A stretch of DNA of 64,000 nt from Evansella vedderi (GTDB taxonomy: Bacteria > Bacillota > Bacilli > Bacillales > Salisediminibacteriaceae). Location: positions 186,001-250,000 of the forward strand of contig NZ_JAUSUG010000002.1 in NCBI RefSeq assembly GCF_030813435.1. Direction: 5' to 3'. Both the position numbers and the translations under genes were made by a program. The notes beneath the pieces were generated by a model that was not told where the DNA came from, ran no database searches, and was given only the letters and a program-made list of their open reading frames with translations. Every line of letters starts with the position of its first letter. Within the stretch, counting starts at the first letter, position 1. Shown here piece after piece: positions 7,804 through 17,606 of this stretch.

Positions 7804-9237
7804 ATGAAACTAATTACATTTGACCCAGGTAATGGACTTAAAGTTGGTGCCTTAATTGAAAATGATATGGTTGTAGATTTACAGACTGCCTATAAGGAAA
7901 AGTTGGCTGCAGAAGGAGAAGTTAGGGCTTTAACAGTTGCTAAAACTTTTATACCTAATAAAACGAATGAATTCCTGCAAGGAGGTGACAGCAGCCTCGA
8001 TGCCGCAAAAGAAGCAATTTCATTTGTTAAAGGACGACTCGATACGTCTTCAGCAGTTTATGAAAAGGGTTCAGTAAAAATTGGTGCTCCTGTTCCAGAA
8101 CCCCAAAAGATCATTTGTGTAGGACATAACTATAGAGAGCACATTCTCGAAATGAAAAGGGAAATACCTAAGTATCCAGTACTATTTGCTAAATTCGCCA
8201 ATACAGTAATCGGACCTGAAGATGATATCCCTTATTTTCCTATTACGGAAAAGTTAGATTATGAAGCTGAATTAGGGGTAGTAATAGGAAAACGTGCAAA
8301 GGATGTGCCACAAGAGGATGCCCTTGATTATGTAGCAGGCTATACGATTGTCAATGATGTAACGTCAAGGGACTTACAGAAAAGAACTTTACAATGGTTA
8401 CAAGGAAAAAGTGTGGATGGAAGTGCACCAATGGGCCCTTGGCTCGTGACAAAAGATGAAATACCTTCTCCAGATGGATTAGAAATTTCCTTAACTGTTA
8501 ACGGAGAGGAACGTCAGCGTTCGAATACTGCAAATCTAGTATTTAGCGTCCCCCATTTAGTTGAGTATCTATCTTCCATTATGACATTAGAGCCTGGAGA
8601 TGTAATTTGTTCTGGTACACCTGGTGGCGTAGGCGTCGCTATGGAACCGCCTACATTTTTACAAGATGGTGACGTAGTAGCTATTACAGTTGATAAAGTA
8701 GGGACTCTCGAAAATACAGTTAGAAAAGTAGAAAAGGAAACAGTAAAAAATTACGTAGCCGAGATTAACAACCGTTTATCCACCATTATTGATCTAGGAA
8801 AAAATCAAACAGAGGAAACCCTACGTTGGAAACCCGCGGAAAATAAGTGGTCTATCGTGGATGTCCTTTGTCATGTAGAAGAGGCACATCGTTTCTGGTT
8901 ACACGAACTAGAAAGAACCGTAAAAAATCCGGAAACTAAATACGGAAGGGGCTTAGATCATTACGAAAGACTGGCTGCTGTTGAAAACACGGATACAGTA
9001 GCTGTTTCAGAAGTGCTAAACAAATTACAGCGATTAAAATCTACTATTCGCTCTACTCTTCTATCTTTAAATGATAGGGACTTATTAATCGAAGCAACAC
9101 ATAAGAACCCTAAGTTCGGTACACGTCCATTGTCCTTTTTATTAGACCATTTTATGGTGGAGCATCAAGATAAGCATATTGCTCAAATCAACCGTAACAT
9201 CGAACAATTTAATTCACACACCGTTACCACTAAATAG
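7804..9237 (+). CDS. Fumarylpyruvate hydrolase-type FAH domain fused to a DinB-fold domain
   Basis: 477 residues, much longer than a usual FAH-family hydrolase (about 280-300). Residues about 100-312 are the FAH domain: VGHNYREH, the metal acids in LDYEAELG (Glu154, Glu156), Asp185 in NDVTSRD, and the SGTPGGVG loop. Residues about 318-470 form a DinB-like four-helix domain with a putative metal triad (His357 in CHVEEAHRFW, His454 and His458 in EHQDKHIAQ). In the gentisate pathway the FAH enzyme splits fumarylpyruvate. In actinobacteria a DinB-fold, mycothiol-dependent enzyme performs the preceding maleylpyruvate isomerisation. No other isomerase is in the operon, so I infer one chain carries both steps, perhaps with bacillithiol. 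GGAGG precedes the ATG. Confidence 0.85.
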   Translation: MKLITFDPGNGLKVGALIENDMVVDLQTAYKEKLAAEGEVRALTVAKTFIPNKTNEFLQGGDSSLDAAKEAISFVKGRLDTSSAVYEKGSVKIGAPVPEPQKIICVGHNYREHILEMKREIPKYPVLFAKFANTVIGPEDDIPYFPITEKLDYEAELGVVIGKRAKDVPQEDALDYVAGYTIVNDVTSRDLQKRTLQWLQGKSVDGSAPMGPWLVTKDEIPSPDGLEISLTVNGEERQRSNTANLVFSVPHLVEYLSSIMTLEPGDVICSGTPGGVGVAMEPPTFLQDGDVVAITVDKVGTLENTVRKVEKETVKNYVAEINNRLSTIIDLGKNQTEETLRWKPAENKWSIVDVLCHVEEAHRFWLHELERTVKNPETKYGRGLDHYERLAAVENTDTVAVSEVLNKLQRLKSTIRSTLLSLNDRDLLIEATHKNPKFGTRPLSFLLDHFMVEHQDKHIAQINRNIEQFNSHTVTTK

Positions 9238-9281
9238 TTTCATTCGAATTGTTATCCATTATTTAAAGGGAGGAACAACAA

Positions 9282-10394
9282 ATGGCTGAAAAAAATTCAT
9301 TCTTTGAAAGTCAAATGGTACAGGATTTTAATAAGGAAATAGAGAAATTTCACCTTGGTCCACTGTGGAATGCAATACCTGATTTAATGCATAAACAACC
9401 TACTCCCCAAGCACAAGCTTACTTATGGAAATGGGATACTATTTACCGAAAACTTATGGAAGCAAGGGAAATCTTTACTCCTGAGCGTGGTGGAGAAAGA
9501 AGAGCTATTTATTTTCAAAATCCAGGATTACTCCAGAGACAGCCTTGGGGATGGGCCTCTACAACTCAAACGCTTTATGCAGCTGTTCAACTTATTTTAC
9601 CAGGTGAAACTGCTCCGTCTCACCGCCATACCCAAAGTGCCATGCGGTTTATTATGGAAGGAAAAGGTGCTTATACAATTGTTGACGGGGAAAGAATTTA
9701 CATGGATGAAGGGGACTATTTAATTACCCCCGGCGGCCTGTGGCATGGTCACCGTCATGATGGGGATGAACCAATGATATGGATGGACTGCTTAGATATA
9801 CCGTTTGTCTATAGCACTGGTGGTACTTTCTTTGAAGGTTACCCAGATAATCTCCAGCAGCCGGAAATTCCTGATAATTATAAGATGAATCGTTATCAAG
9901 GAGGAATGGTTAGACCAATTAGTGACCGAAAAAGTAGTATTGCACCACTTTCTTCTTATAAATGGAATCAAACAGATGCTGCCTTAAAAGGACTTAGTCA
10001 ATATGACCCTGATCCATTTGATGGTTATGCAGTGGAGTTTATTAATCCGTCCAACGGGCAAACAGCCAATTACAATATGGCTGCTTGGATGCAAAGGCTT
10101 CCTTCAGGCTTCCACTCCAAAGCCCACCGTCATACAAATGCAGTAATCTATCAAGTGCATAAAGGCTCCGGCTACACCGTAATTGACGGAGTGAAATTTA
10201 ATTGGTCCAAAGGAGATTTCTTCGTAGTACCAAACTGGGCATTGCATGAGCACGTAGCCCTTGAAGATTCCGACCTCTTCTCTGTCAGCGACTTACCAAT
10301 TATGGAACGACAAAACTTACAACGGGAAGAAGTATACGATAAGAACGACGGATATCAAGAAGTTAAAAGTGAATTTGAACCTCTTCTACCTTAA
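9282..10394 (+). CDS. Gentisate 1,2-dioxygenase
   Basis: 370-residue double-cupin enzyme that opens the gentisate ring between C1 and C2 to give maleylpyruvate, using Fe(II) and O2. The N-terminal cupin carries SHRHTQSAMRFI (His114, His116) and GGLWHGHRHD (His155), the expected iron ligands. The second cupin has KAHRHTNAVIYQV and later LHEHV. Length and architecture match the family. AGGGAGG precedes the ATG. It sits between the FAH-DinB fusion and the 3-hydroxybenzoate hydroxylase, so the operon order is hydrolase/isomerase, ring cleavage, hydroxylation. Confidence 0.93.
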   Translation: MAEKNSFFESQMVQDFNKEIEKFHLGPLWNAIPDLMHKQPTPQAQAYLWKWDTIYRKLMEAREIFTPERGGERRAIYFQNPGLLQRQPWGWASTTQTLYAAVQLILPGETAPSHRHTQSAMRFIMEGKGAYTIVDGERIYMDEGDYLITPGGLWHGHRHDGDEPMIWMDCLDIPFVYSTGGTFFEGYPDNLQQPEIPDNYKMNRYQGGMVRPISDRKSSIAPLSSYKWNQTDAALKGLSQYDPDPFDGYAVEFINPSNGQTANYNMAAWMQRLPSGFHSKAHRHTNAVIYQVHKGSGYTVIDGVKFNWSKGDFFVVPNWALHEHVALEDSDLFSVSDLPIMERQNLQREEVYDKNDGYQEVKSEFEPLLP

Positions 10395-10442
10395 TGAAAC
10401 ACACGAACACGTTACAGAAATTTTTTAAAATGAGGTGAAAAA

Positions 10443-11645
10443 ATGGCTGAGCATACAAAATGTCCTTTTCTAGTTGTTGGTGGCGGGATCGGTGGCCTTG
10501 CCACTGCCCTCGGCCTTGCAAACAACGGAAAATCAGTCCACGTTTTAGAACAGGCACCTGAATTTACCGAACTTGGTGCAGGACTACAATTAGCACCCAA
10601 TGCCTTAGCAGTATTAGACCAGCTTAGTGTTCTTGAAACTATTTACGAACATGCAGTTTTCCCAAAAAGATTAGTTATAAAAGATGCCTATGACGGCAAG
10701 GAATTAACAACCCTTGATCTAGGGGAATCCTTTCGGGAAAAATTTCAATACCCTTATATCGTTATGCACCGCTCCGACCTGCACATGGTCTTATTGAACG
10801 CATGTCGAAATCATAAAAATATTCAACTACTCACAAACAAACAGGTTCAAGCAGTAGACCATATAAATAACAAGGAAATCAAAGTTAGCTGTGGAGATAA
10901 TACAGAATACATCGCAGAAGCTGTGATTGGAGCAGATGGACTCTGGTCGAACACACGAAAACTCGTTGCCGATGATAAACCAATTTGCTCTGAGTATGTT
11001 GCGTACCGAGGAGCTATCCCTATTTCTGAGATCAGTGAAGATATTGGAATGGATGACGTAATCATGTGGATTGCTCCAAATCTTCACCTTGTTCAATATC
11101 CAATTCGCAGAGGGGAACTATACAATCAAGTTGCCGTTTTCAAAAGCTTCCATTATAAAGAGAACTCCGATGAATGGGGCACACCAGAAGAATTAGATGA
11201 ACACTTTAATAAATGCTGTACTAAAGTACAAAACGCCATTAAATATGTCCATAGACAACGGCGTTGGCCAATGTACGATCGCGAGCCAATCGAAAATTGG
11301 ACCTCAGGACGATTCACACTACTTGGCGATGCTGCTCATCCCATGCTGCAGTACCTTGCACAAGGTGCCTGCCAAGCATTAGAAGATGTCGTTTGCCTAA
11401 CAGAAAAACTATCGGAGCACGATACGGATATTGAAAAAGCCTTTTTAGAATATCAACAAGAGCGAACTACCCGTACGGCTCAAGTTCAACGTAACGCAAG
11501 AACATGGGGAGATACGCTTCATGCGGAAGATAAGATTACCATCTTATTACGTAATAAACTATTTAAGCAAAATGCAAATAACACTAATGCAGTTGATTGG
11601 TTATATGGGCACTTTGCAAAAAAATCAAAAGAAAAAGTAACCTAA
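10443..11645 (+). CDS. 3-hydroxybenzoate 6-hydroxylase-like FAD monooxygenase
   Basis: About 400 residues of the class A flavoprotein aromatic hydroxylase family. The FAD-binding GGGIGGLATALGLANNG (residues 13-29), the AVIGADGLWSNTRK segment and GDAAHPMLQYLAQGACQALED (about residues 295-315) are all present. Such enzymes convert 3-hydroxybenzoate to gentisate with NAD(P)H and O2; salicylate 1-monooxygenases look similar, but the adjacent gentisate dioxygenase favours a gentisate-forming reaction (6-hydroxylation of 3-hydroxybenzoate or 5-hydroxylation of salicylate). An ATG with GAGGTG upstream begins 48 bases after the dioxygenase stop, so it is co-transcribed. A palindromic repeat element follows the gene. 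Confidence 0.88.
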   Translation: MAEHTKCPFLVVGGGIGGLATALGLANNGKSVHVLEQAPEFTELGAGLQLAPNALAVLDQLSVLETIYEHAVFPKRLVIKDAYDGKELTTLDLGESFREKFQYPYIVMHRSDLHMVLLNACRNHKNIQLLTNKQVQAVDHINNKEIKVSCGDNTEYIAEAVIGADGLWSNTRKLVADDKPICSEYVAYRGAIPISEISEDIGMDDVIMWIAPNLHLVQYPIRRGELYNQVAVFKSFHYKENSDEWGTPEELDEHFNKCCTKVQNAIKYVHRQRRWPMYDREPIENWTSGRFTLLGDAAHPMLQYLAQGACQALEDVVCLTEKLSEHDTDIEKAFLEYQQERTTRTAQVQRNARTWGDTLHAEDKITILLRNKLFKQNANNTNAVDWLYGHFAKKSKEKVT

Positions 11646-11692
11646 TCATCATTTGTATTAGTTGCTCATTTTTATTTGTTGTTTTTAAGAAG

Positions 11693-11836
11693 GAGACTGG
11701 GACATAACTAAAGTGTTTAATCGGAAATACGAACAATACACTACCTTAGGGAAGTATATTTCCGAAGCGGGAAGATTGTACCTACATCTAGTTTGTTCGG
11801 ATTTCTTATTAGTAAAAATACTTTTGTCCCAGCCTC
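11693..11836. repeat. Interspersed palindromic element A, copy 1 (internally deleted)
   Basis: Terminal inverted repeats GAGACTGGGACA and TGTCCCAGCCTC bound a segment that closely matches the element at 48156-48387, with shared words TCGGAAATACGAACAAT and AGTATATTTCCGAAGCGGG. This copy lacks the inner palindrome. It lies between two convergent operons and can act as a bidirectional terminator. Confidence 0.8.
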
Positions 11837-11866
11837 TTTATTTTATTATTAAAATATGGATCATAC

Positions 11867-12523
11867 TTAATGACTCTCTTCTGCTTTGTTAACCTCAACG
11901 CCCCACTTTTTTATTTCCACCTTTCGGAAACTTATATAAGCTGGCCCCATCAAAGTAATGCAAATCAAACTTACTCCAAAAAATAGAATTAATCCAGGTA
12001 CGTATACAAACACTTGGTATAAAACTAAGAGACCAATAATCATAAGTAGGGTTGGTAAAGGATTTAATATTCCAATAATTAAGGCGTGTTTAATATAATC
12101 GAGTAGTTTTAACCGATAATGAACATACACAGGGAAAATATATACAATAATTATAAAAAGTAAAAAAACAATCGTAATTAAAGCTATATTCATAACAATT
12201 CGAAACATGCCGTCTAAAGTATTTAAAAATAAGAAATCTACATATACAATAAAAATTGCGATACCTAGTAAAAGACCTAATATATTAACTTTAATAAATC
12301 CATCCTTATAAACAGTTAAAAATGTTTTTAAAATAGGTATATCTGTTTCACCCATGAACCATTTTCTTATGACAGCTAATGTGGCAACAGTGGCTGGTAT
12401 AACTCCGAGTACTATTAGACCAAACAATGTAAATGCCAACCATAAAAAATTTACATAGGCTATACGCATTATCCATTCTGAACCACGGTATAGTGATCCC
12501 ATCATTCCGTTTGGCATATTCAT
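11867..12523 (-). CDS. YesL family (DUF624) membrane protein
   Basis: About 218 residues with several hydrophobic segments and the family-typical N-terminus: a Gly/Leu/Tyr-rich stretch, then NFLWLAFTLFGLIVLGVIP and ATLAVIRKWFMGE. YesL-like proteins are common next to Lpl-type carbohydrate ABC transporter genes in Bacillus and Paenibacillus; their function is not established. The second Met (12517) has the better spacing from GGAAGG. It is the last gene of the carbohydrate locus, 76 bases after the glycosidase-like gene. Confidence 0.85.
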   Translation of the reverse strand: MNMPNGMMGSLYRGSEWIMRIAYVNFLWLAFTLFGLIVLGVIPATVATLAVIRKWFMGETDIPILKTFLTVYKDGFIKVNILGLLLGIAIFIVYVDFLFLNTLDGMFRIVMNIALITIVFLLFIIIVYIFPVYVHYRLKLLDYIKHALIIGILNPLPTLLMIIGLLVLYQVFVYVPGLILFFGVSLICITLMGPAYISFRKVEIKKWGVEVNKAEESH

Positions 12524-12599
12524 TTCCTTCCTATTAATAAGAATACTTCCCTTTCAGAGTTATCTAACAAGAGAGTACCTCCTTTTCTATTCATCCAAT

Positions 12600-14732
12600 T
12601 TATTCTCCTCTAATACTATATTTATCTTCATAATTAATTACTTCTCTTTTATTACCAAAAAACTTTGCCTTTTCTATATCATCTTTTACATCTTCTAAAT
12701 AGAAAGGATAACCAAAATTCATTTTGACTCTAGCCATAAAATATGGCTTATTATGTTGACTCCAATAATGCCCAAGGCGTTCCCAATGGTGGTATGCTTT
12801 TTCCAATAATAATACGGCACGATTCCGATGTTCTTCATTAGAATTTAAATCGAAACGATTTAATTCTAATGCTGCATGGAATTTACATTTGTAATATCTT
12901 CCTAATTCAACCCATGAATATAAATCAAGTAACGTACAGGAGGAATGACTTCCCCTTTCATCTCCTAAGCTATTTTCAAGTTTTTTTATTATTGCTTCAA
13001 CTTTATTTGTAGATTCTTTTAAAATTTGAATAATGTCTAATGGATTCTCCTGATAATTCTGCATTTCTAGCTCTAACTTATTTTTGTGTTCTGCCATAGT
13101 AAATGCTTTGATACTCATAACTCCTACCTCAGGCATAGGCTTCGCCTCAACAAAATCAAGAATTGTTTTAAATCCCGTAACTTGGGATAAGCAACTTTCT
13201 GGATTCCATTGGAAATCATAATCAATCCAGAACAGCCTGTTAACGGCAGGAATTATTCGAGAAGCATATCGTAATCCATCTAGGAAATCACCAGCGTTTT
13301 TTTTCCCATAAGTAGTTTCAAGTAGATGCTCCCATACATCGTCCATATTAGGGTTGTAAGAAAGGCGACCCCATAGCTGAAATTGAAATAAATGCTTTTC
13401 AAAATCATACTTCCATGTTTTATGTCCATAGTCTACATGCTGAAAATCTCTTCCCCATAAATATCCGTCTGCGCCCCAATAGAATCCTTTTACATAATGC
13501 TTCAACATTCCTTTAACATACGAACGAACATAATCCGGATCACCCCAACGGTGAGTGAAAACATCATCATTTCTAACCGTAAAGAGAATTTGAGTTTTGT
13601 CTAAATCAACACCTTCCCATGCGTTCCAGTACTTTTCAAATTGAGGCTGGGGATGAGAATAACAGTGGGCATTCGAATATTTCCAACTTATATAAAAATC
13701 TTCTGGATCAAATTTGGGTTGGATTAGATCCTTTATTTCTTTACCTGCATTTTGCATATTTGTACGATGTATAAATGGAACTGTTCGACCAGATTCTTTG
13801 ATTGCTTCCACGTACGTATCAACAATCCACACTTCCCTTTCATAGCCCGTTCCATCCATCCATTCACTAGCCGATGTGCCAAGTCCCTTTAACTCTGGAT
13901 ATGTTAGTAAAACTTGTAAAACCATTTCCCTAAAGTAATCTTTAATAATTTCATCCTTCCCACGAAAACGATTTAAAGTAATACCGACACGATGAATTAA
14001 TTGATCATACATGTTCCCATGATCTCCTACTGATTCAGGAAAGCCTAGTCCTTTAGCAACTTCAGGTAAAAGTCTAATATTCCAAGTAAATAAATAAACA
14101 TCTATTCCTCGATTTTTTGCATATTTGATCAGGTTTCGAAAAAAATCAATGTTCTGCCTTATTTGCTCATTAGTAAAGGGATTAGCCTCTCGAAATTTAT
14201 TTGAAACTACCATTAGATGAAATGGATGCTCTGACCAAAGGCTTAAGCAGTTATATCGGTTCTCTGCTAACATATCTATATATGTATACCAAAAGTCTAT
14301 GCTTAAACAAGTTTTCTCATTTTCAAGGAATGGATCTCCTTGTTCAAAAGGTGCATATGGCAAATTAAACTTTACACCACGCATACCAAGGGCAGGCTTT
14401 TGACGAATTTCCTCTCCTTGTCTTAAGTGTTTTCCACACCTTATTCTTTCTGTCCACTCAAGACACCCGTACATTACACCCTTTGAATCAGCCCCTTCTA
14501 TAATGATTACTTTATTATTTTTATAGATTCGAAATTCTTCTTCCTTATACATTTCGGAAAACTCATTTTCCTTATTTATTCTTTTGACAATAATTCCTTC
14601 CGTTGGGAGTAACTTTTGTGTATACTGTTCATACTGTTCAATAAAGTGAATTCCCCTTTCATTTAAAGCACTTTTCAAGTGCTTTACTCCAAAGTTAATT
14701 ATCTGGTCATTATGATCAAACAAAAGTTTCAT
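12600..14732 (-). CDS. Uncharacterised glycosidase-like protein, GH67/GH115-like N-terminal fold (paralogue 1)
   Basis: About 710 residues, no signal peptide, so probably cytoplasmic. The N-terminal region contains IIIEGADSKGVMYGCLEW, the G-A/S-D-x-R/K-G-x-x-Y-G pattern that ends the small N-terminal domain of GH20, GH67, GH84 and GH115 enzymes. A barrel-like region follows with many aromatic residues (LGTSASEWMDG, YLWGRDF) and then a helical tail. It resembles the 24053-26671 protein over the same landmarks, for example LWGRLSYNPN against LWGRLLYNPD. A uronic-acid-type glycosidase is a reasonable guess, not a demonstration. The start at 14732 is seven bases after GGGAG; the Met at 14738 abuts it. 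Confidence 0.6.
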   Translation of the reverse strand: MKLLFDHNDQIINFGVKHLKSALNERGIHFIEQYEQYTQKLLPTEGIIVKRINKENEFSEMYKEEEFRIYKNNKVIIIEGADSKGVMYGCLEWTERIRCGKHLRQGEEIRQKPALGMRGVKFNLPYAPFEQGDPFLENEKTCLSIDFWYTYIDMLAENRYNCLSLWSEHPFHLMVVSNKFREANPFTNEQIRQNIDFFRNLIKYAKNRGIDVYLFTWNIRLLPEVAKGLGFPESVGDHGNMYDQLIHRVGITLNRFRGKDEIIKDYFREMVLQVLLTYPELKGLGTSASEWMDGTGYEREVWIVDTYVEAIKESGRTVPFIHRTNMQNAGKEIKDLIQPKFDPEDFYISWKYSNAHCYSHPQPQFEKYWNAWEGVDLDKTQILFTVRNDDVFTHRWGDPDYVRSYVKGMLKHYVKGFYWGADGYLWGRDFQHVDYGHKTWKYDFEKHLFQFQLWGRLSYNPNMDDVWEHLLETTYGKKNAGDFLDGLRYASRIIPAVNRLFWIDYDFQWNPESCLSQVTGFKTILDFVEAKPMPEVGVMSIKAFTMAEHKNKLELEMQNYQENPLDIIQILKESTNKVEAIIKKLENSLGDERGSHSSCTLLDLYSWVELGRYYKCKFHAALELNRFDLNSNEEHRNRAVLLLEKAYHHWERLGHYWSQHNKPYFMARVKMNFGYPFYLEDVKDDIEKAKFFGNKREVINYEDKYSIRGE

Positions 14733-14949
14733 TTTCATCTCCCTCTCTTAGGTTCAAATATAATTCTCAATAAAAAATAAGAAATATATGTTAATACCCT
14801 ATTTTTATCACGTGTGTACATAACATTATATATTCTTCCTAAAGGACACAGTATAGACACTACTTGTCATGTCGTTCGTTTCCCTGCACATCAATATTTG
14901 TCTTTATTTCATATAAGTCAACGATTAATTTAATAAGCTTTAAAAAAAG

Positions 14950-14972
14950 CCCCACTATTAAACATAGTGGGG
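14950..14972 (-). terminator. Terminator of the AraC-type regulator gene
   Basis: CCCCACTAT pairs with ATAGTGGGG and is followed on the minus strand by CTTTTTTT. It lies 28 bases beyond the regulator stop. Confidence 0.85.
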
Positions 14973-14999
14973 ATGACAAAAACTGTCTTTGTGATGTCA

Positions 15000-17333
15000 T
15001 TATCGATGCATATTTCTATATTGGCTTAGTGTCATATCTGCATACTTGTGAAACAACCTAGTTAAGTTTCGCTCCGAGTATCCAACGGCTTTAGCAATTT
15101 CACTTATACGAGCATCTGTTTCAATACACAAATTTTTCGCCTCTTCTACCTTCCTTATTAAAACATATTCTCTAAAATTAACTCCTACCTCTTTTTTGAA
15201 AAGTCTGCTTAAATAAGAAGGTGTTAAATTTACTAATTCAGCACATTGAGTTAATGTAATGTCTTGAGCTATATTATCATTTATAAAATGGCAAACTTGT
15301 TTAACCGCGTTTTTCCCTGGTAATTTTTCTTTCTCTTCGGTCAACGTTTTATATAAAGGGAACAAATTGTTAATAAACCACTCATTAATTTCATCTATAG
15401 TGTGAATTTCCTTTAATTGGCCAAATAAATCTAGTTCAAATATATCGTTAATACAATTACCTTGTTTTTCGAGAGTCATAATAATTGAGGAAAGCAATAG
15501 GTGAAAACATTGATATATTTGGTTATATGACTTATATAATGAGGTGGCTTTAGAAAATTCAAAAAGGTTACGCTCTGCTTGTTTTATATCTCCTACTTTT
15601 AACGATTCTAGAAGCTTCTTTTCAAGTTCTCTAGGATAAAAAAACATACCGCTCTTTTTAGATTGTTCCACATCATCAATATACAAAATAATACTTGTAT
15701 CTTTCTCTTGGTAAATACGGTATTTATTAGCAGTAAGCGCTTGATTATAAGAAGTCGTTACGTCAATTACATTACTGTAAACATTCCCAATTCCTATTGA
15801 GATATTTAAAGATAAATATTTTTCTACTGACTCAGAAATGTTTAAGGAGAGTTTCTTTAAATTTTTAATTATATCATCCGAATTTCTCTCACTTGGAAAA
15901 CTAAATACAGTAACAAGATTATTTTTAATGCTAACTATTTCTACTCCTTCAATATATTTATTATTTGCTATTATCTCTAATATAATATTTTTCACTGAAA
16001 AGAAAATAATCGGTTTATCCTTATCCTCGAAGCTATTTATGTCATTATAGTTGGTCATATTAATTACCATTGCAACATAATTACTTTCTAAAGGAATATT
16101 ATATTCCTTACATTGACTATAAAAATTATTATTTAAAATATGGTCCCCTTCAATTAGTTGTTGAAAAAACAATTCCCGTAAACTAAGATTCATTTTTTTA
16201 ATGTACTTACCTAACATTTCTTTTTCTTGATTTAAATTTTTTAAATTATCAATAATCATATTAATATCAATTATACTATCGGATTTTTTGTTTTTATTTT
16301 TACTTATGGACATAGTATAATCCATTATTTCTTTAATGGGGTTGTAAGCACGACGCATATTATAAATGGTGAGTAATATACCTATACATAAAAATCCTAA
16401 AACAGAATAAAAAATCATACTACGAAACCAACTAAGTTGATCTGTAATAACATCATTTGGAACAATGGATAAATAAATACGACCGAAAGAGGCTGATTGA
16501 TTGTATGCATATAAGGTATTAGTTCCATCTACATTTTTTTCATAGAACATTCCTGAACTTGCGTTACTGTTAAACACTAGATTTAAAGCGTTATCATTAT
16601 AAGTGTAAAGATCTTTTGTATAGTCTATATCTTGTAAGATCAGTCTTTCTTGTGGATCAATAATAAACGAAAATTGATATCTTTCTGTTGGAAAATACTC
16701 TAATAACAAATCCTTTTTCACTTGAAATACAAGGATACCCAAAGGAGTTCCTGCATTTAAATTAGGGAGCTTCCTGATAAATGAAATATACCCGTCTTTA
16801 CTTGACTCAGGTAAATTTAACCAAGCAACATTTTGATTTGTTTTTAATATTTCATCAATATCTTTTTGATACTTAAATGATTGATAAGGAATATATCCAT
16901 ATTCATTAGACAAAATTATATTGTTCCTATTGTTAAAATAATAAACTTCAGCAACAAATCTATTTTCCAAAGTAGCAACCTTTAGTGTATCTAAGATTTC
17001 TAAATGATAAAATAAATCATTAGCAAAGTCAGGGGAAGTAAATGATTCTGTAATGAGAGAACTTGTACCAATTTTATTAGACTCCATTTCTATTGTCTGT
17101 AAAATAGATTCGGACCTTTCTTTAAATAAACCCAAAGCTGATTGTGTTTCACTTTCAATTTGCTGTGTTAATGAATTTATTAGCCAATAATAATATAAAC
17201 CGCCAATTAGAAGAACAGGAATACATGCAGATATACACCCCAGCCAAATGAGCCGATGAAAGTATTTTCTTTGATTCCCAGTTATAAAATTAAAAGTTTT
17301 GAAAACTCCCTTTAGCCAGTCTGCCATCTTCAT
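15000..17333 (-). CDS. Membrane-anchored AraC family regulator with extracellular sensor region
   Basis: 777 residues. One hydrophobic segment lies near residues 27-52 and another near 310-335; between them is an extracytoplasmic, Cache-like region of about 260 residues. A cytoplasmic linker follows, and the C-terminal 100 residues contain two helix-turn-helices (ITLTQCAELVNLTPSYLSRLFKKE and ISEIAKAVGYSERNLTRLFHKY). This is the YtdP/YesN-like layout of one-component AraC sensors found beside Lpl-type sugar importers. It is flanked by the ABC transporter and a glycosidase-like gene, so it probably activates this locus in response to an extracellular oligosaccharide. Inverted repeats abutting the -35 boxes upstream of 22381 and 26671 are candidate targets. 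Confidence 0.85.
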   Translation of the reverse strand: MKMADWLKGVFKTFNFITGNQRKYFHRLIWLGCISACIPVLLIGGLYYYWLINSLTQQIESETQSALGLFKERSESILQTIEMESNKIGTSSLITESFTSPDFANDLFYHLEILDTLKVATLENRFVAEVYYFNNRNNIILSNEYGYIPYQSFKYQKDIDEILKTNQNVAWLNLPESSKDGYISFIRKLPNLNAGTPLGILVFQVKKDLLLEYFPTERYQFSFIIDPQERLILQDIDYTKDLYTYNDNALNLVFNSNASSGMFYEKNVDGTNTLYAYNQSASFGRIYLSIVPNDVITDQLSWFRSMIFYSVLGFLCIGILLTIYNMRRAYNPIKEIMDYTMSISKNKNKKSDSIIDINMIIDNLKNLNQEKEMLGKYIKKMNLSLRELFFQQLIEGDHILNNNFYSQCKEYNIPLESNYVAMVINMTNYNDINSFEDKDKPIIFFSVKNIILEIIANNKYIEGVEIVSIKNNLVTVFSFPSERNSDDIIKNLKKLSLNISESVEKYLSLNISIGIGNVYSNVIDVTTSYNQALTANKYRIYQEKDTSIILYIDDVEQSKKSGMFFYPRELEKKLLESLKVGDIKQAERNLFEFSKATSLYKSYNQIYQCFHLLLSSIIMTLEKQGNCINDIFELDLFGQLKEIHTIDEINEWFINNLFPLYKTLTEEKEKLPGKNAVKQVCHFINDNIAQDITLTQCAELVNLTPSYLSRLFKKEVGVNFREYVLIRKVEEAKNLCIETDARISEIAKAVGYSERNLTRLFHKYADMTLSQYRNMHR

Positions 17334-17534
17334 AAATCACCACTTTTCATAATATTATCCAGGAATAGAGTTTGATAATTCAGAATTTTCTAAGCCTGTT
17401 TAGTTTATTCGCTTTTTACTTTTAATATCCTTTATATTAATAAAAATATATTCCCTCCATAAAAGAATAGAATAAATTGGCTCATCGCCCCTCAAAGAAA
17501 GTATAAAAAATATCAAATTGTAAATTTAAAGAAA

Positions 17535-17559
17535 ATCCCTATTGGATTAGAATAGGGAT
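17535..17559 (-). terminator. Terminator of the ABC transporter operon
   Basis: ATCCCTATT pairs with AATAGGGAT, followed on the minus strand by TTTCTTT. It lies about 48 bases after the binding-protein stop. Confidence 0.75.
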
Positions 17560-17606
17560 CAGGCATATCATATAGCTTTGATTGTTTAATATATTACAAC
17601 TCTCAT

